From Pontederia crassipes (taxonomy: Eukaryota; Streptophyta; Magnoliopsida; Commelinales; Pontederiaceae), in contig CM060188.1 of the NCBI GenBank assembly GCA_030549335.1, forward strand, positions 4,588,001-4,652,000: a stretch of DNA of 64,000 bases, given 5' to 3'. Below, one piece after another: positions 1 through 11,239 of this stretch. Position 1 is the first letter of the stretch. Every line of letters begins with the position of its first letter. The notes beneath the pieces are model-generated. The model was not told the origin of the DNA, did not search any database, and saw nothing but the letters and a program-made list of their open reading frames with translations. Position numbers and translations under genes: made by a program.

Positions 1-351
1 TTTCTGCATCGCCTTTTTAGGGTTCATTTCCTGACTTGTTGTTTGATTCGGTCATATTTGGAGGCATGATTCGACAACGATGCATTTTGATATCAATTTT
101 AGGTCGTTCTTCCATATGATGCATTAAGGGGAATTGCTAATTATATAAAATGCTACGCATTGCATAGTATCCGAGATTTTTGAATAAAATGGTGGTAAGA
201 TGTATGAAGCTTAAAGCTAAATGTAGTCGAATTGCTCTTGGAGACAAATTCTTCTAAGATGTTGAACAACCCAACTGGAATGGCTTTTTTTTTTAGATGA
301 CATTTTATTTGTTTAATTGGTGGGTTCAAGGTGTTGTATAGTCTTAGATGT
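1..351. other. Intergenic DNA, no gene seen
   Basis: AT-rich sequence without a recognisable coding region, RNA gene or terminal repeat. The short open frames are low-complexity and match no family I know. Confidence 0.5.
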
Positions 352-629
352 TTCATGTCTCGGGCAAAGTAATACGGAATCAACAACAACAACAAAGTCT
401 TATCCCACTAGGTGGGGTCGGCTACATGGATCATACGACGTCATTCCGCTCTATTAGTAACCAAACCTTTCGGTATATTATTCACCAACAGATCTTGCTC
501 TATTAGTTCGCCAAATGTCCGTCTTGTCCTCCCTCTCCCTTTTTTAATCGGACTTCAGATTATTTGATCTACTTTTCTTACTGGCGCATCTAATGGTCTT
601 CATGTCTCAGGCAAAGTAATACAGAATCA
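352..629 (-). mobile_element. 5'-truncated RTE-type LINE fragment with 31-bp TSD
   Basis: Positions 383-598 are the reverse complement of the 3' end of the RTE LINE at 49379-50164. They run from the segment for the C-terminal 'RGRGRPRRT' region through the conserved 'CCCACCTAGTGGGATAAG' block to the (TTG)n tail, seen here as (CAA)n at 383. The flanks 352-382 and 599-629 are 31-bp direct repeats differing at two positions (both G/A), which I read as the target-site duplication. The insert is 216 bp and non-functional. Confidence 0.85.
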
Positions 630-836
630 TCAATGTGAAATATTTTGGTGCTTGTTAGTAACTAATTTTGTCTAATTTTGATGAAATTGAAGTTTATTTT
701 TAAAAAAATTTGCATAATTTGACTGAGATAGTGAATGGTTTTGCAACCGATATTGCCAGTTTATGTGAAAAACAATGTTACTCCTATCCTTTTTTTTCGT
801 GGAATGTTCCTTTTAGTCACTTGGATTGGCATTATT

Positions 837-928
837 AGCGATGTAATTTGATAGCGAATAACAGCTTAAGTAAAAAATATCAAGCGATGTAATTTGATAG
901 CGAATATCAGCTTAAGTGAAAAATATCA
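837..928. repeat. 46-bp tandem duplication
   Basis: Two adjacent copies (837-882 and 883-928) of a unit beginning 'agcgatgtaatttgatagcg', with few differences. It lies at the left edge of the larger repeat at 837-1690. Confidence 0.8.
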
Positions 929-1040
929 GATAACATATGGTGATTAGCGATTATACTATTGAATTAGAAGATGAATATAAAATGACATAATTAGACATAT
1001 GATAAATTATTCAATTTAAGTATTATATAAATTTTATTAA

Positions 1041-1082
1041 TGTAATAAGTGGGATAAGGCTTTGTTGTTGTTGTTGTAATAA
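1041..1082 (+). mobile_element. Minimal (26-bp) RTE LINE 3' tail with 8-bp TSD
   Basis: Positions 1049-1074 carry only the terminal 'GTGGGATAAGG' block and (TTG)n of the RTE family. They are flanked by 'tgtaataa' at 1041-1048 and 1075-1082. The related repeat at 13080-13700 lacks this piece, which fits an extremely 5'-truncated retroposition event. Confidence 0.65.
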
Positions 1083-1226
1083 ACAAATTATTTATATATC
1101 AAATAAAATTGCACAACTAATATTTTTTATTAAAAAAAGTATATATTAATTATATTTGTAATAAATTTTATATAGTGCACACATGATATGAAAATATTAA
1201 TTATTAAATTAAGTTTTTTATCCATT

Positions 1227-1452
1227 GTTACTAAATAAATAAACTCCGCCTATATTTTATAGCCGGTCCCAAGCCCGGATAAAGGAGGAGGGTTGTGTTA
1301 GGCCCCGACAGCCAACATAAAATCATGTCGAATCTTATGAACATGGATCAACGAATGAGCGGAATGGCGTCGTATGATCCATGTAGCCGACCCCACCTAG
1401 TGGGATAAGGCTTTGTTGTTGTTGTTGTTGTTGTTGTTACTAAATAAATAAA
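1227..1452 (+). mobile_element. Short RTE-derived insertion (193 bp) with 16-17-bp TSD
   Basis: The insert 1244-1436 joins a segment with 'tcccaagcccggataaagga' to the RTE 3' end ('CCCACCTAGTGGGATAAG' and (TTG)n). The flanks 1227-1243 and 1437-1452 are identical 'ttactaaataaataaa' copies (the left one may extend by a g). The homologous site near 13425-13445 in the related repeat is empty. It may be an internally deleted LINE or a SINE-like derivative that shares the LINE tail. Confidence 0.85.
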
Positions 1453-1699
1453 TTTGTAATTAATTAAGCATGAATATATAAAAATATAGTTGAATGGTAT
1501 TAAAATAAAAATGAGAAAATAATAAGATAAGTTGAAAAAGAAATAATGAATTTGAATAAGGATAGGATTAGAAAAGATAAGTCGTTAAACAATAGTAGAA
1601 GTAGCTTTTTAATATTTTCATTTAAATGCTATCTTTTATGTCATTTACCAAACAAAAAGATTAGCATTTGAATCGTTAAAAAAGCTAAACAGAATGATG

Positions 1700-4200
1700 T
1701 TGTTATCATCTCCTTGACCAGCCATTGATCTTGGATCTCATTTTTTTAATCATGCATCACTCTAAACCATTTCTAAGTAGTTTATGTAATTGAAATAATA
1801 TTTTACATCGTACCAGATAACTGGACTAGTGTCAAAGCAATAAGGAGAAAGACAACAGGTACATGAAGAATGTGATATGACTTCGCCATGTCCCTCGAAG
1901 GTTCAAGACTGACTTCAGAGAAGGTATTAGTCATTTAAGTTCAGTAATTTCAATGCCTGCATTAAGTAATCAATGGTCAAAACAAGAACCAACTATTGAA
2001 CTTTTGGCCAAATTGAAGCAGCACTGTTGTGAATTCTATTCTGGACCTCTTAAGACGTGTTCGCTAAACTTTTAGCCTATCTTAGGCCGACAACTCTTAA
2101 AACATACTCTCACTTTGTTTCATCTGCCTTCTTTTTTTTTTTTTGATAAATTGAAGGCGTTTTGAACTCAAAGCAACTAGGAAGAATACGTTTAGAATTC
2201 TTTTTTTTTTGTTTTTTTATTGAATTGTTCTTTATATTATAAATTCCTTTGTCATATCAATAGTTAGAGAACAACTGCATTGTCTCTTCAGGATAAATTA
2301 TTGGTGCTGAGCATTCTTTGGTGTCTTGCATATTGTGTGACCTTAAAGATGTGGTTAAAACACCTATTCATTCCCCCACCTCTAGCTGTGAAACCTTAAC
2401 TAAGTTGTCGAGTATTATTTAACGCTTTGGACTTTGTAACTGGCACTATTTCCCTTCAAATTCAGCACCTCTAACTCCAAGGAAGAAGGTTGTCGCTGCC
2501 ACAACATTTTTTTTTAAAGGAAGATATGTTATGTATGATAATTAAGTCATAGCCATCGTCATATTGAGAAAGTCTCGAAAAAAATTCTTCTCACAAAAAA
2601 TATTGAGAGCATGTTCTCTCTCAATATGAGCCAAAAAATCATAAATTAAGCTTCAATGGAATGTTTCTCTCGGCTCTTTTTCTTTCGTTCATAAATTCTT
2701 CTCTAGACTCCGGAGCTTTATAAAAAATGTTTCCAGTTCGAGTTTTTTTTGTTAAATTTATGATGAGCGATATTTATCTATCTTGATAAATGTTGAAAAG
2801 AAAGAAGAGCGTAATACTTATTCTCAAGATTTTTGCGTTAGTATTTACATCTGTTTTTAGTTTCCATTTTCTTATCAAATTTTTGATCCATTATCCACTG
2901 TTTCTTGTTATTTCGCCCTCCTGCCACATAAGGCAAAGGAAGGTTGATGTCGAGTGCAGGACTTTTCACGGGATTCCTGTGCAACCCTCTCTATACACAC
3001 ACCTGCTCTGCTTTGACTACTGCGTGCCAAGAGGTATTTCCTGGCACCTTTTGATGGCGACAAAATACACTCCACTGGCTAGAATATTGGCAGGTTCTGC
3101 TATTATGGGTCCTCAAAGGAGAAATTTGTTGATGTGATTGAAGACTTGGTTTGTTTCACTTTGAAATAGAATATTTTTTTAAAAAAAAAATGGGGTTGGA
3201 GAATAGCATATTTACTGTATTCTTGCAAAAAGGTGTAACATAAAAATACATATTAGGAGCAACTGCTCAGACTGCCTCTGGTTTATCTGACCATTATTTA
3301 TAGTAAAAACATACATTGGAAAAGAATACTAAAAATTTGTCTTGCCTGTAGTCCCTGATGTCTAAGAAGTAAGAACTATAACTTACTAAAGTTTCTGATT
3401 TTAAAATCTAATTCATATCCAACATAGACTGATTTGCATTTACCCACATCACCCAAGTCCGAGCATTATTTATGATGCACTCAAGAAGAAAAATGTTACA
3501 CCAATATACCAATTCCTACAGAATTGCAACTGTTTTCCATGTTAAAACACAATGCAAAGATCCATAATAACATTGAACAGATTGTCTGTTGCATATCATT
3601 TCTTAGGCCCCCATTGAATTGAACGTAAAGTTCGTATTTGGATGTGTAGTGCAAAAAGTCTCAAAACAAAAGGCAACATCTACAGGCATGACTCATAGTT
3701 AAGAATGAAAAAAAAAACCATCAGTCATGAGAACACTAATACCTAGCTAGTTTACTCCATAACATCATTTCGTGAATGAAAATGAATCAAAACTAGATGG
3801 GATCCAAAAAAAATAGATGAGATGTAGGAAGTAACATCTATGTGACCCAAAAATTGCCATGAGCAATGTATCCTATTCATCGAAGAATGATTTTGTACTC
3901 CTAACATTACCCTATGTAGAGACAAGATATACATGATGGGGATGATGTGAAGAGAAGAATTGAAACCACAGGGCATCTTCTCCCAAAAAAAAAAGGAAAA
4001 AACTAAAAGAAACCACAGAGCATCATCTTCCAGCAGTTGGACCCCAGATTTGATCCAAAGCATTCTCTTCTCCCACCACCGGCACATGCACGCTGGATGA
4101 CAACCCCAAAAGGAAGCAAGCAGCCAAAACAAAAGTACCCTCTTCCTGCCGCCCTCCCCCTCCTTCCATCCCTCCTTCCTTTCAGCTACTTGCCTCTCTA
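1700..4200. other. Intergenic DNA left of the PDLP-like gene
   Basis: No gene that I can support. An open frame at 2790-3137 (115 codons) has a less AT-biased second half (about 2915-3135) and an N-terminal hydrophobic run, but I recognise no family and see no splice partner. The interval 3950-4208 is probably 3' UTR of the PDLP-like gene on the minus strand. Confidence 0.5.
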
Positions 4201-4208
4201 TTCATTAA

Positions 4209-5377
4209 TCAATCTGTACCATGAGAGAATCGATGCCAGGACATAAACAAACATGCACTATGAGCTGAATCAATTGATGGACAAAGGGATGAAATAGAAT
4301 GCATTGACTTAGCTCACCATCTTGCCTCTTTATCACACTCCTGGCAAAGAGCAGGCAGATGACCAGGAACCCCACACCTGCTGCTGCTCCCACCACTATG
4401 GCCACCGTCTTTGCTGTTTGCCCTGATCACGCACCACCAGCAACATAAGCACAGTAACACACAAAACTCATAGCTAAACTGCATACCTTTTTAGTTATAT
4501 ACACATTTTTAGGTACAAACTTGATGGAATCACTAACGCCTCATGTAAGTTTACTGAAGTGCTCACCGCCACCGTTAATGCCGCCGCCGCTCACGCCAGC
4601 AAAGATGCTGCTACCGCCGTGGGGGGCGCCGCCAGAGTAGTAGCTGTAGCTAATGTAGCACTTGTCCTGGTAGATCTGGCCCGAGGAGGCGCCCCCGCAC
4701 TCCACCTCCGACCTCTGCACGGCCTCGCTGACGCACTCGCCGCAGTCGCCGGTGGAGAGGTCGCCCTCGCACTGCGCCATGGCGTAGACGGAGGAGTAGC
4801 TGGTGGCGTAGAACCCCTGTCCGGCGGCCACCCCGCTCTGGAGCTGGGCGAACGCGGTGTCGCGCTTGACCTCGAAATCCCCGCCGCCGCCGCCGGAGCC
4901 GCAGGTCTTGTAGAGGAGCTGCGTCCCGGAGACCTGGGGGAAGCCGGAGACCTCGTAGAGCGCGAGGCAGCCGGCGAGCTGCACGCGGGCGGCCACGGCG
5001 GAGCTGCAGAGGGCGGACCACATGGGGACGACGCGGGCGACGCAGGCGGAGCAGTCGGTGGGGGAGAGGTCGCCGCGGCACTGGAAGAGGCCGAAGACGG
5101 ACTGTCCGCCGGGGTAGGCGGCCGACGCGGTGGTCTTGTAGAACTTTGAGGTGGCCGACTGCGTGGTGAGGGAGGAGGAGAGGGCCGCGACGGTCTGTAG
5201 CGAGGCGGCGCCGCTGCCTGGGAAGCTCTGGTTGCCGCAGCCCTTGTAGACCAGTGCGTAGAGGTCGGCGGCGACGGCTGCCGGAGGGAGGATGGCTAGG
5301 ACGAGGACGAGGACGGGGACGAGAAGGAGAGGGATATGGAGAGGAGCAGGAGGATGATGGGATTTGGCAATGCCCAT
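4209..5377 (-). CDS. PDLP-like (plasmodesmata-located protein), two DUF26 domains and one TM helix
   Basis: Spliced model on the minus strand: exon 1 5377-4567, exon 2 4422-4318, exon 3 4213-4209, all with GT-AG junctions, giving 306 aa. Residues 1-36 form a signal peptide (hydrophobic PLLLVPVLVLVLAIL, then AVAAD). Two extracellular DUF26/Gnk2 domains follow, each with the C-x8-C-x2-C signature (CRGDLSPTDCSAC and CEGDLSTGDCGEC). Exon 2 encodes a single membrane helix (about 277-298, VAIVVGAAAGVGFLVICLLF) and a very short cytosolic tail ending RQDD. There is no kinase domain, which separates PDLPs from cysteine-rich receptor kinases. Family knowledge: PDLPs sit in the plasmodesmal plasma membrane and restrict cell-to-cell traffic through callose. 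Exon 1 is strongly GC-rich. The five-base last exon is the least certain part; an alternative acceptor at about 4273 would change the tail. Confidence 0.88.
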
Positions 5378-5572
5378 GTTCCTAGGGTTTTCTGCACAGT
5401 CACTCTCCCAGAGCTCTACACTGCCGCACTCCAGTCTCTCTCTTCAGCTTTCCCTTTTCGTTTGATAATAACAAAATTTCAACATTTTCTTCCTTTTTTT
5501 TTTTCTCGGCCACTGTCTCCTTCCACGTTGAAACGAGAGTTTCAACTTTCAAATGAAATACCCAAGTTTCCT

Positions 5573-5574
<2 letters not shown>

Positions 5575-5605
<31 letters not shown>
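5575..5605. repeat. (TC)n microsatellite upstream of the PDLP-like start
   Basis: An almost pure CT dinucleotide run about 200 bp upstream of the minus-strand ATG, read as GA on the gene's strand. GA/CT runs are common in plant core promoters and 5' leaders. Any regulatory role here is inference. Confidence 0.9.
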
Positions 5606-5608
<3 letters not shown>

Positions 5609-8600
5609 TTTTTTTTAGATCTTACTTTGAAAGATGTTGCTGACAAATTAAAATTGGAACACACCAAAATTATGAGACATTTAAACAGACACGCAAACTT
5701 ATTTACGTCCAAAGTGTAATTTATAGATGTATATATATTTATTTCTTTGTATACGAGTGTGATAAAAAGTAAAATTATATAAACTAGTTTATTTGTTCGT
5801 CTCTTAATGGTCTAGCACACGATGATGTTATTGTTAGGGTGACCATTTTGAAGAGAAAAGAAAGAAGCGATTGGGGCCTTGCGGTCTTCTAGGCCATCAT
5901 GGTTCATGGCAGATCGGATGGTGGAAAAAAAATGAGGGAGTAGAGAATGTGGGAGGACCTTGTGGTGTATAGTCTGATCATTTGAAATGCCAAAAGTACG
6001 ACTGGCTCACAACTCTTTGTGCTATGTGCATGATGCAAATTAAGTAGAGTAATATAGGTAATGACGGTCGTGGGAAAGTTGTGATTGGAGTCGTGAAAAC
6101 TGAAAAGAATAAGAATAATGAAGATATTTAAAAAGGGCATTCTCAAGTGTGTGTGAGAGAGAGAGGATCAGTAGGTAGTTTGACTACACGGGGGAGAGAG
6201 AGAGAGAGACAAAGACAGAGAGGATCATTAAGTATTCAGTTTGACTAGTTGGAATCGACGCTTGATTGCAGCTTCGTAGAATATTTTGGGCAATGGGGGG
6301 ACTATGTTTCACTTATTTTATGCATGGAATGACAGGGTTTCTGTCACGAATAACTCTCCCGTTTTTTTTTTCTTTTCGGTGACCAAGAACTCTTCCCTTT
6401 CTTTATGCAATGGAAGAACATTTCTCGACCGACCAGCCACCTACTTATCTCATGTGAAACATTTATGTTAACTTTGAAATGAGATAATTCAAGAGATATA
6501 GGTGTGTCTGGGATACATGTTACATCTTTTTTTTCCGATAATTTCATGTGACATCTTTTAGGACAACAATGTATATGTGTGTAAATTTGATGTGCTAATC
6601 ATTTTTTAAAAAAAGTTTAAGCCATTAAAAAAATAATATTAATAATTTTATATTCTTAACACTCTTCCTCATCCATAAATTGACAATTTTGATCTAATTT
6701 AAATTCAAGACGTGAAAAACTAAAAAAGAAAATTAAAATTACTTTTTAATAAGAACTTAAAATCTCTTAATATCATATTAAATTTAGTGTGCTAATTATT
6801 TTTTCTAAAAGCTTACTCGTTGAATTTTGCACAAAATGGCCCAAAATGCACGGTACGCGCAACAACCTCTCTATGTCCACATATGAATTTGAAAATAGAT
6901 AAAATGCACTATGCAGTATATTTTATCTAAATTATAACCTCGTCCTTCCTTTTAAAAAGCATACACACACTCTTTACCTTCACCTGAGACAATTAACTCT
7001 GCATATTGATCCATTTTAAAGGCGCATTACAAACTACATGGATGGCGCATGTATGCGTACTAGGGATCTCTCGTGGAATAGTTGAGGAAAATGGCCAAAA
7101 GCTGTGTTCAACGCCATGTTCATCGTGCTCTACGCGTTTTAGGTTTTAAGGGGGGTTTTCAGCCCTGTAGCGCATACACCACAGCTACACAATTACGGCC
7201 TCATTGACATTTAACGATGGGAGAAAAAAAGTGAATTATAAAGGTTCTGTAATACGATCTAGCCCTTCTAAAGAAACAAGCAAAAACCTACGAACTTAAA
7301 AATCCTGGTTATATCATACATCAAGCGGCTCAACTTTGTCATCAAACCAATACCAATTCATTTAGCATTACGCAAAAAGGCCACTGTTATCCGTCCTGAA
7401 AAAAATGCTTCAGCTAGTATGGGTTTGAGTACAGGGATGGAGGAATATGTAAATGCTGATGAATCATGTCAAAATATCGATCCATGAGTACTCTCTGAAT
7501 CGGACGTTTTTTCTTGTGCTAACAGTGGTAGTGATCTACATATGCTGGTGTGTTCACTCAAATATATACAATGGAACACACTTAATCCTAATTGAAGATG
7601 AACCAAACATACACACTGTTCAAAGTTGTGTAGCATTGTTTTACCACCAATATTGATGAGATGTTAGTAAACAATGGATTGCTTAAAAGGGTTTGCTATA
7701 AAAGATCGAGTTTGAGAAATATGCCCGATGAGAAGTTGGCATCTGTGAAAAAGCAGATGGAAACTTGGGGCCGACATACAAATAATGTCACTGAAACATT
7801 GAGCTTAACGCTAAGCTGGTAAAGAAAGAAGGTAACGCTCGTGAATTGCAAGAACATGACCAGCAGTAGAATTATAGGTATTTTAAGCCTATAACAAGTT
7901 CCAGAGATGGCATGCATGAGGCTCTCAAGTAATAACAATCTACGACATCAATGTTTCAAACACACAAATAAGCCAAGTGGGAAGGAAGTAACTCCAACTC
8001 ATTTGGAGTTTGACTCCAAATTCAATGTAATTTGATAAAGATCAAACTGCATAACAGAAAAAAAAACACAGCAATTAGCTAAAGGAAAGCACTGAAAACA
8101 GGTCTCGGACCACAACTGGAACTAACTTGAGGAAATTAAAATGTTCAGTTGCACTTCCTCATCCTAGTTTGGATCCATATTTTGCCTTATAGTAGAATGA
8201 GAAGCCCTAGAACTGGTTCACTTTCAATACTGCGGTACAAAAGTTGTACCTTTGAAACAAGAAAGAAATAATAAGGCAACCTAAGAACTTCTGTAGAAGA
8301 TGATTAACCAATAACACCATGGACCTGGCCAAAATGAAATGGACGAGCATGATCTATAGGATCTAGACTCAAGGATATAACCAACAATACAAATCTAGCA
8401 AACCCAAGTCCTGGACTAATCAAAACATCAAATTTTTTATAAGATCAAATTTCTCAATACAGAACATATGTAAGAGATGATGAGCACCAAAAATTGTGCT
8501 TTCATTGAATGAGAAATCCCAATATAAAATGTATACCAGCACTATCGTCGACAAAGAATTTTGTGTCCAATTCCACAAGAATATCCAGTCAGGAGAAAAA

Positions 8601-9510
8601 AGTAGACAAGAGATCAACACCAGTAAATTTGTACATTGTAATGGATGAGAAGGAAAGGCTAAGATTTAATTGTATCTAGCTTTGAATTTTTAGGGATGAG
8701 CTGCATTAGAGTATATATCAGAACTAGAAATAGTTTTCTGAACAAGGACCGTAACTATTTTTCTTTGACAAAACTGTAACTGAAAACTAAGCTTTGAACA
8801 TTCTTTTTCATTAAGTCAATTTCAGTTCAATCACATTTTCTTCTAAGTTAGTGCACACAGCAAAATAATAATACTTTAGGCTACACGGAAGCAGGAACAT
8901 TCAGAGAGCAGGCTATGAAGTAAAGCAACTCAAGTGGGATGAAGAATACTGTCTAGCAACAGAAGTAGATCACTAATGGCATCAAGTTCAATGACAGCTG
9001 AAACCCATCAAGATATCTATACCCCGCCAGATGAATACATCTGCAAAAGTCCCAAGATCCTTTAACTCATTGCCGTTTATAACAAGTGCTATAAGCCTGC
9101 AATTACAATGCTCTGAAAGATTTCAGGTGTTAAGGCATAATGACCTTTCAGAAAATTATTCATGGACTCGGTGATAGCGAGCACCAAATGACTTATTTAG
9201 AGATATAAATGCGATGACACTATCTTAAGTTTGTTCGACAATCTAACAAACATATGGTTGGCAATCACCAAAAATCAGAAAGCATCCTTCATATAACCCG
9301 GAAAATTATAAAAAGTCTGGAAGCCATTCGAATATGTTCACTAAATTCTATCATCGCAGCTAAAACCACCACGAATGAGAAGAGGTAAAATTTTATCATA
9401 ACCAATCATGTCCAAAACCATCGTTAAACCCTATAAAGCCCATTGCATCAGGAAAAAAACTCAGCTCCCGGTGGAAAGGAAGACATCGGTTGACCTTACG
9501 ATTAGCAGAG
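5606..9510. other. Intergenic DNA between PDLP-like gene and TOM9
   Basis: AT-rich, with GA runs at 6157-6166 and 6191-6209. No open frame here has a recognisable domain. The part nearest TOM9 (about 9420-9510) is probably its 3' UTR. I see no tRNA, rRNA or delimited transposon. Confidence 0.5.
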
Positions 9511-9837
9511 CTACTTAGCAGGGTTCGCGAGGGCCGACGGCGGGGGCGGGGCTCCGCCGAGGAGACTGGCCTGCTGCATCTCGAGCTCGTTCAACTGCTG
9601 CTCGCGGTCCATCTCGATAATGAGGGGAACGACGAGGATGAGGAAGGTAGTTCCAGCGATCCATGCGGCCTTGCCGGTGCTGCGGAGGAGCTTCTTGGCG
9701 ACCGTTGCCGCATCGGCGGCGGCGCGGCGGCCGTGGTAGACGACGGGGGAATTCGATATGGAGCTCGAGACCCTCGAGAGGACGCCGCCTTCGCCGGAGC
9801 GGTTGGCGCCCGAACCCTTTCGTGCCTTGGAAGCCAT
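9511..9837 (-). CDS. TOM9: Mitochondrial import receptor subunit TOM9 (plant TOM22)
   Basis: Single-exon 108-aa protein. The start at 9837 gives MASKARKG, which fits the family better than the in-frame upstream ATG at 9858 that would add MGFSISL. The diagnostic block is GRRAAADA, KKLLRSTGKAAWIAGTTFL and the TM helix ILVVPLIIEMDRE, followed by QQASLLGAP-like sequence and a proline-rich tail. Family knowledge: plant TOM9 is the shortened TOM22 homologue, with a reduced cytosolic receptor domain, one outer-membrane helix and a small intermembrane-space tail; it helps assemble the TOM complex. Length matches the usual 90-110 aa. The coding sequence is GC-rich in an AT-rich neighbourhood. No splice sites are needed. 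Confidence 0.95.
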   Translation of the reverse strand: MASKARKGSGANRSGEGGVLSRVSSSISNSPVVYHGRRAAADAATVAKKLLRSTGKAAWIAGTTFLILVVPLIIEMDREQQLNELEMQQASLLGGAPPPPSALANPAK

Positions 9838-10315
9838 CAGGGAGATCGAGAACCCCAAAAAAACTTGTCACAGATCGGAGTAGCCCGACGGCTCGAACGC
9901 GAAGGCCATCTTTTCAAGCGGTCGAAACCCTTCGTGAGGCACGTGATCACCACGTGCAATAATCATTATAAGATAGATAGATATATTCAAGAGAATTATT
10001 TTATTTTTTTGACATTTTCTTCAATAATGGAGATTCTTCCTATTAATCACTCACTTTTGAGTTGACAAAGTTACCAAACATTATGAAGTCATAAAATTTT
10101 CTTTAGAAATATAATATTTTTTTAAAATTTTCTTTTTAAAGTTCTTCTTTTACTTTTTAGGGTTTCTAATTCTGAGCAAATACAAACAAAGATGCGATTT
10201 TAAAGTGAAACGGATTGTGCGCTATTACCTGAAACTACTATAAATAATTTTTTGAATGCTCATGATCATTGTATTAGCCTTTTTAATACGATTAGTGTTT
10301 AAAGTTCTCAGATAA
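9838..10315. other. TOM9 upstream region
   Basis: The first ~120 bp (to about 9957) are GC-richer and contain the probable TOM9 5' leader and promoter on the minus strand, including 'cacgtgatcaccacgtg' near 9940-9956. That block holds two CACGTG cores (G-box-like). The rest is AT-rich and shows nothing recognisable. Confidence 0.5.
9940..9956. promoter_or_regulatory. Paired G-box-like CACGTG motifs upstream of TOM9
   Basis: Two CACGTG palindromes separated by five bases lie about 105-115 bp upstream of the TOM9 ATG. CACGTG is the established core bound by plant bHLH and bZIP factors. Function here is inference from position only. Confidence 0.5.
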
Positions 10316-11239
10316 TTATAATAAGGGTTTAATGGGGTGGTGTAGCCCCTCGTGGTGCAACCTTCTGCAACTCCCACGTCACAGTCGCGGACGAGATCAA
10401 CTCATAAGATTAGGGGTCAGATCGCTGCTTTCCTGATTGGAGGTCGATGGCGGCACAAGCAGGGATGGTCGGCAGTCGGCGGCGACGGTTGGCGCAAGAG
10501 GATCAATGATCGACGACAATCACATGGCGATCCTAGATCGATGATCGACAATCGCCTGCGAACGCCAGACAGGAGTGCCCTGTGGGAGCGCCATCCGATC
10601 AACGTTCGACGGTCTCTCACTTCTTTCCCTCTCTCGACGATCGACGACGGCAATCGGATGAAAGGGGCGAGAGCGAGGAGGAGGGGAGGTGGCGATCGGA
10701 GAAAGGGGCGAGAGAGGGGAAGACAGGACGCGTGATCGGAGAGGAGGAGCTCGCAGTGGGTTGCCACGCTTGCAAGGGATTGTCGCCGATGGTCTGCGGT
10801 GGGGGCGACGCTCGGAGGGGAGAGGGGAGCCGGTTGGGGCAGCGTTCGCAGGGGAAGTCGATCTGTCGCAGGGGGACTCGGGGGCGCTCGCAGGAAGGCG
10901 ATCGAAGGGGAGGACGACGATTAGAAGGTCGGTGGCGCTCGCAGGACGGCGATCGGAGGTGGGGACCGACGCTCGCGAGGGGAGGACGAGGGGCGGCGAT
11001 GGAGGAAGAAGCCACGCTCGCAGAGGTCAGCGGCGGTGCTCGGAGGAGAAGCTCACGCAAGACAGACGACGTCGACCGGAGAGGAGGAAGATGATTGGGG
11101 TTGTTGACCGGAGGGGAGGACGGCGACATCGCGCATGGGTGAAGAGAGAGCGCGTGAAAGTGAGTATCGTTCGGCGCGATTTGATCTGGACCCTTGGATT
11201 AGGCGCTACACTTGCACCTCCGATAATCTCTTATAATAA
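10316..11239. mobile_element. Mutator-like non-autonomous element with 9-bp TSD (GC-rich interior)
   Basis: The element 10325-11230 (906 bp) is flanked by identical 'ttataataa' at 10316-10324 and 11231-11239. The left end (GGGTTTAATGGGGTGGTGTAG) and the reverse complement of the right end (GAGATTATCGGAGGTGC..GTGTAGC) share a partial inverted repeat. Nine-bp TSDs are the hallmark of MULEs. The interior is GC-rich and purine-biased, with open frames on both strands rich in R, G and S. These are compositional and resemble no protein family. The left terminus resembles that of the element at 14378. Confidence 0.65.

Larger units (their letters stand above)
837..1690. repeat. AT-rich interspersed repeat, copy 1 (with two nested LINE tails)
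   Basis: Alignable by eye with 13080-13700. Shared blocks are the stretch at about 970-1020 (compare 13195-13260), 'tttttaatattttcattt' near 1608 (13590 in copy 2) and 'accaaacaaa' near 1648 (13632 in copy 2). No coding capacity is visible. It looks like a non-autonomous DNA element, perhaps hAT-like, because copy 2 carries 'gcgtttgat' at its left and 'gctaaacgc' at its right, but I could not fix its termini. RTE tails have inserted at 1049-1074 and 1244-1436. Confidence 0.6.

Noticed and set aside
2790-3137. 115-codon plus-strand frame as a small membrane protein gene
   Set aside because: Hydrophobic start is poly-T driven; the rest matches nothing recognisable and no splice partner was found. 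Kept only as a note in the intergenic entry.
4559-5149. Long plus-strand open frame opposite the PDLP-like exon, and a second minus-strand frame at 4650-5081
   Set aside because: Both are GC-driven shadow frames of the real DUF26 exon, rich in A, G, R and H with no domain.
9490-10065. Plus-strand frames overlapping TOM9
   Set aside because: Antisense or out-of-frame shadows of the well-supported TOM9 coding sequence.
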